Shown here: positions 7,930 to 9,852 of the stretch, piece after piece
How positions within the stretch are numbered: position 1 is the first letter of the stretch
Layout: each line of letters starts with the position of its first letter
Assembly: GCA_026989715.1 (NCBI GenBank)
Contig: JALSIU010000316.1
Span: forward strand, 1 to 9,852
From: Methylomonas sp.
GTDB lineage: Bacteria; Pseudomonadota; Gammaproteobacteria; Methylococcales; Methylomonadaceae
Reading direction: 5' to 3'
DNA length: 9,852 nucleotides
Position numbers and translations under genes: made by a program
Notes under the pieces: generated by a model
What the model saw: the letters and a program-made list of their open reading frames with translations, nothing else
Told to the model about the DNA's origin: nothing
The model's database searches: none

Positions 7930-8922
7930 ATGAAAACACCAGTTGATATTGCTGTGACTGGGGCAGCAGGACAGATAAGCTATTCTTTGCTATTTCGTAT
8001 AGCAGCTGGTGAATTGTTGGGGAGAGATCAGCCGATAGTCTTAAGGTTATTGGAAGTAACACCGGCGTTGCATCGCTTGCGTGCCGTTGTTATGGAATTA
8101 AATGACTGTGCCTATCCGTTATTGCATAAGATTATTACCACTGACCAATCAGAAGTGGCTTTTAAAGATGTTGATTATGTTTTTTTGGTAGGTGCTAAAC
8201 CGCGCGGCCCTGGTATGAAAAGAAAAGATTTATTAGCCAGTAATGCCGAAATATTTTCAGAGCAGGGTAAAGCACTGAATGCAGTTGCGAGCCGTCATGT
8301 TAAGGTGTTAATTACGGGTAATCCGGCTAATACCAATGCGTTAATTACGCAATGCAATGCGCCTGATTTAGACCCTAGCTGTTTTAGCGCCATGAGTATG
8401 TTAGATCATAATCGAGCCATTAATCAGTTGGCAGAAAAATGTGGTGTGCGTTCGATGCATGTTAAAAATATTATCGTTTGGGGTAATCACTCTGAAACGC
8501 AGTACCCTGATTTAACGCATGCCACGGTAAAAGGCGAAGATGCTTTGACATTGGTGGATGCTGATTGGATTGAAAATCAATTTGTACCGACAGTACAGCA
8601 TCGTGGTGGTAAAGTCATTGAAGAGCGCAACGGTTTATCTAGTGCCGCGTCTGCTGCCAGTGCAGCGATTGGGCAGATGCGGTCGTGGGTGGTGGGAACG
8701 GCTAAAAATGATTGGAGTGACTGGATTAGTATGGCTGTTATGTCTGATGGCAGTTATGGTATTGAGAAAGGATTATTCTATTCATTTCCGGTGACTGTTT
8801 CACCAAGTGGTGAGTTGGAAATTGTTAAGGGCTTGGATATAGGGGCATTCAGTAAAGTGTGCATGCAAGTGACCGAGCAAGAATTAAAAGAAGAGCGTGA
8901 TGCGGTCGCGCATTTGTTGTAA
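7930..8922 (+). CDS. mdh: NAD-dependent malate dehydrogenase, type 2 (cytosolic-like)
   Basis: The enzyme interconverts malate and oxaloacetate. Beside serine-cycle genes it would reduce oxaloacetate to malate. The 330-residue length and sequence fit the cytosolic-like (type 2) family: the Rossmann motif VTGAAGQISYSLL (9-21), an acidic residue after strand two (LLEV, E42) favouring NAD over NADP, R92 and R98 in the mobile loop region, ITGNPANTNA with N131, the D159-H-N-R162 pair and the proton-acceptor H187 in WGNHSETQYPD. The residue at 157 is Met where I remember the family usually has Arg (TRLDHNRA here SMLDHNRA); the catalytic pair itself is intact. AGGA six bases before ATG supports the start. 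The gene diverges from mtdA across 154 bases, suggesting shared control. No T-tailed terminator follows it. Confidence 0.95.
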   Translation: MKTPVDIAVTGAAGQISYSLLFRIAAGELLGRDQPIVLRLLEVTPALHRLRAVVMELNDCAYPLLHKIITTDQSEVAFKDVDYVFLVGAKPRGPGMKRKDLLASNAEIFSEQGKALNAVASRHVKVLITGNPANTNALITQCNAPDLDPSCFSAMSMLDHNRAINQLAEKCGVRSMHVKNIIVWGNHSETQYPDLTHATVKGEDALTLVDADWIENQFVPTVQHRGGKVIEERNGLSSAASAASAAIGQMRSWVVGTAKNDWSDWISMAVMSDGSYGIEKGLFYSFPVTVSPSGELEIVKGLDIGAFSKVCMQVTEQELKEERDAVAHLL

Positions 8923-8948
8923 TTATCTCATTCTATTATTTTTGACTA

Positions 8949-9056
8949 TGAATTAAGGGCTATATTATCAAAATCAATTCTTTAAATTGGTTTTGGTGAT
9001 TGGATATGGGGTCAACTATGTTTAAAGATTAGAATATTTTTCTAGCCCTTAATTCA
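8949..9056. repeat. 14-bp perfect inverted repeat around 80 bp (MITE-like or structured RNA)
   Basis: TGAATTAAGGGCTA at 8949-8962 returns as its exact reverse complement at 9043-9056. The 80 bases between have no coding potential that I can see. Inside lies another hairpin (8967-8997). No target-site duplication is visible at the ends. It could be a remnant of a small non-autonomous element, a long terminator-like structure after mdh, or part of an untranslated RNA. Together with the 9063-9099 hairpin it fills most of the 191-base gap between the two converging genes. Confidence 0.6.
8967..8997 (+). repeat. 13-pair hairpin nested inside the inverted repeat
   Basis: ATCAAAATCAATT and AATTGGTTTTGGT pair around the five-base loop CTTTA. 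Two of the thirteen pairs are U-G in plus-strand RNA and would be A-C mismatches in minus-strand RNA. The structure therefore favours an RNA read in the mdh direction. No T run follows it, so it is not a standard terminator. Confidence 0.5.
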
Positions 9057-9062
9057 CACTTG

Positions 9063-9099
9063 GTGTAGGTGCTTGGGGAGCTTAAGCTTGTGCCTACAC
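9063..9099. repeat. Hairpin just after the converging 3' ends
   Basis: GTGTAGG (9063-9069) pairs with CCTACAC (9093-9099), extended inward by two wobbles and one C-G pair. The loop region contains a second palindrome, AGCTTAAGCT (9079-9088). It ends 14 bases before the stop codon of the right-hand minus-strand gene. Neither side has a real T run, so a role as bidirectional terminator is possible but not shown. A REP-like repeat is an alternative. Confidence 0.5.
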
Positions 9100-9113
9100 T
9101 GTTTCATTTACAT

Positions 9114-9689
9114 TTATGTCATTGAGGTTAGTATGGCGGTTATTGTGTTGTAATAACCATTTAGCAATGCTGTCAATGAGTCATAATATATACTCTCCAT
9201 TGTTTCAATAGGTTGCTCAAGCAATAGGCTGATAATTTTATCTGCTTGCGTGGATAGAGCGCTTAACATATCGGCAGATACGTTCATGCTTTTATCCATA
9301 ATGAGTGTTATAGCCTGGCTAAGACTGGAAAATGCTTCCATAGTAACTTTTTCAGGGTTGTTTATAAAAAATTGTAAGGCATCTTGTGCGCGTGAATTCA
9401 AATCCGCTGCATTGTTGATTAACTGGTGATAATTTGCTGTCACAGTCGGTAATATTTCGCTATTAAATGTAGCATAGGCTTCATCTGCTTTTGTCGATAC
9501 TTGAGCTTGCCAGCGTATGGCCGTCTCGCTTGGGTGGTTATATAACTCTAAACCTGCTTGCGCCACCTGTTCATGTAATTCTATGGCAGTGTTTTTTATT
9601 TGCTCAAATAATTGGTTTGTTTGTACGCTAAGTGATTGATAAAGTTGTTGTGTTGGGATAACTATTTTATTTTCATAATCTATATTCAT
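9114..9689 (-). CDS. Unrecognised helical protein with three internal repeats, phasin-like in character
   Basis: I do not recognise this 191-residue protein. It is almost entirely predicted-helical in look, rich in Ala, Gln, Leu, Asn, Ser and Thr, with no Cys, signal peptide or clear membrane segment. Three units share a helix ending in a proline turn: around P53 (LYNHPSET), P112 (FINNPEKV) and P160 (LLEQPIET), with a conserved Leu fifteen residues before each Pro and Gln or Arg twelve before. This resembles amphipathic surface-binding proteins such as phasins only in general character; no specific match is claimed. I start it at 9689 because GGAAG stands seven bases upstream of that ATG. The frame stays open to an ATG at 9788, but those 33 codons would cross the promoter and half of the palindrome. 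It converges with mdh and is probably a single-gene unit. Confidence 0.7.
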   Translation of the reverse strand: MNIDYENKIVIPTQQLYQSLSVQTNQLFEQIKNTAIELHEQVAQAGLELYNHPSETAIRWQAQVSTKADEAYATFNSEILPTVTANYHQLINNAADLNSRAQDALQFFINNPEKVTMEAFSSLSQAITLIMDKSMNVSADMLSALSTQADKIISLLLEQPIETMESIYYDSLTALLNGYYNTITAILTSMT

Positions 9690-9696
9690 GTGCTTA

Positions 9697-9702
9697 CTTC
9701 CT
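9697..9702 (-). promoter_or_regulatory. Ribosome binding site fixing the start of the helical-protein gene
   Basis: AGGAAG on the minus strand lies seven bases before the ATG at 9689. The alternative upstream ATGs at 9788 and 9773 in the same frame lie before or within the promoter and have no such site. Confidence 0.6.
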
Positions 9703-9736
9703 GAGTGTTCAGTATGCGGATTTGCATTAAAAAAAT

Positions 9737-9765
9737 AGTATATAGTGGCTAATGCGCCTTGATAA
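9737..9765 (-). promoter_or_regulatory. Sigma-70-type promoter of the helical-protein gene
   Basis: On the minus strand TTATCA (9765-9760, four of six -35 matches) and TATACT (9742-9737, five of six -10 matches) are separated by exactly 17 bases. The predicted start is near 9730, leaving a leader of about 40 bases. The -35 box directly touches the 32-bp palindrome, so a protein bound there would contact or block RNA polymerase. Confidence 0.5.
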
Positions 9766-9797
9766 TGTGACATTTTGTCGCGCGACAAAATGTCACA
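9766..9797. promoter_or_regulatory. Perfect 32-bp palindrome, probable operator
   Basis: The half-site TGTGACATTTTGTCGC is followed without spacer by its exact reverse complement. Its outer ends read TGTGA and TCACA, and its core is GTCGCGCGAC. A 32-bp perfect match without mismatch is far beyond chance for this gap. It abuts the -35 box of the minus-strand gene and lies just upstream of a sigma-54-like site facing right. A dimeric or tetrameric regulator controlling both directions is the simplest reading. I cannot assign it to a known regulator. An extruded cruciform is another possibility. Confidence 0.65.
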
Positions 9798-9802
9798 GAA
9801 AT

Positions 9803-9817
9803 TGGCACATTATTTGT
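9803..9817 (+). promoter_or_regulatory. Sigma-54-like promoter pointing out of the window
   Basis: TGGCAC, five bases, then TTGT resembles the sigma-54 consensus TGGCAC-N5-TTGC. The -24 GG is present, with the correct ten-base gap, but the -12 GC reads GT, which usually weakens such promoters. The palindrome just upstream would be unusually close for an enhancer-binding site. The gene it would serve lies beyond 9852 and is unseen. Confidence 0.3.
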
Positions 9818-9852
9818 TTTGTATTTCTGGCTTTTCTGTAAGAAATGGATAT

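Noticed and set aside
7820..8062. Minus-strand 80-codon open frame across the mtdA-mdh gap
   Set aside because: It overlaps the conserved start of mdh in antisense and also covers the mtdA promoter. The protein has no recognisable character.
8949..9056. A complete insertion sequence
   Set aside because: The interior is only 80 bases, has no transposase frame, and no target duplication flanks the repeats.
8923..9113. CRISPR array or tRNA gene in the repeat-rich gap
   Set aside because: There are no regularly spaced direct repeats, only inverted ones, and no cloverleaf with a TTC-type T loop and CCA end.
9690..9788. A 33-codon N-terminal extension of the helical-protein gene starting at the ATG at 9788
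   Set aside because: It would begin inside the palindrome and run through the predicted promoter and ribosome site. The ATG at 9689 has GGAAG at the right distance, and the extension is unlike the rest of the protein.
9766..9797. The palindrome as a CRP site or a NorR site
   Set aside because: The TGTGA and TCACA ends are separated by 22 bases instead of about 6, and the core gives GT-N6-AC instead of the GT-N7-AC of NorR.

Overview
The window looks like chromosome of a low-to-moderate GC gammaproteobacterial methylotroph, most likely a Methylococcales (type I) methanotroph. The main reason is a four-gene leftward run that reads mtdA, glycerate 2-kinase, glyA, ftfL, with a malate dehydrogenase gene leaving divergently from the same intergenic region. 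The MtdA protein closely resembles the methylotroph enzyme as I remember it, and this set of genes belongs to tetrahydrofolate-linked C1 transfer and the serine cycle. The genus assignment is inference.

Layout. Positions 1-460 hold the 3' end of a sugar-nucleotide aminotransferase of the PseC type, cut by the window edge. Positions 586-2391 encode a large cyclic-di-GMP protein with EAL, two CBS-like and GGDEF parts, on the same strand. A hairpin terminator near 2435-2473 separates it from the converging C1 block. From 7775 down to 2479 on the minus strand lie mtdA, gck, glyA and ftfL, with 11, 26 and 103 bases between genes. At 7930-8922 is mdh on the plus strand. Positions 8923-9113 have no gene but are rich in inverted repeats. 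The right end carries an unrecognised small helical protein gene (9114-9689, minus) with a good promoter next to a perfect 32-bp palindrome. A weak sigma-54-like site points rightward out of the window.

How the genes work together. FtfL loads formate onto tetrahydrofolate, and MtdA interconverts methylene- and methenyl-carriers with NADP. GlyA moves the methylene carbon onto glycine to make serine. Glycerate 2-kinase returns the serine-derived carbon to 2-phosphoglycerate, and malate dehydrogenase makes malate from oxaloacetate. The remaining steps (methenyl-H4F cyclohydrolase, serine-glyoxylate aminotransferase, hydroxypyruvate reductase, PEP carboxylase, malyl-CoA synthesis and cleavage) are not in this window.

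I do not see a clearly new multi-gene system. The parts least explained by known biology are the right-hand end (palindrome, promoter and a three-fold repeated helical protein) and the nested inverted repeats after mdh.
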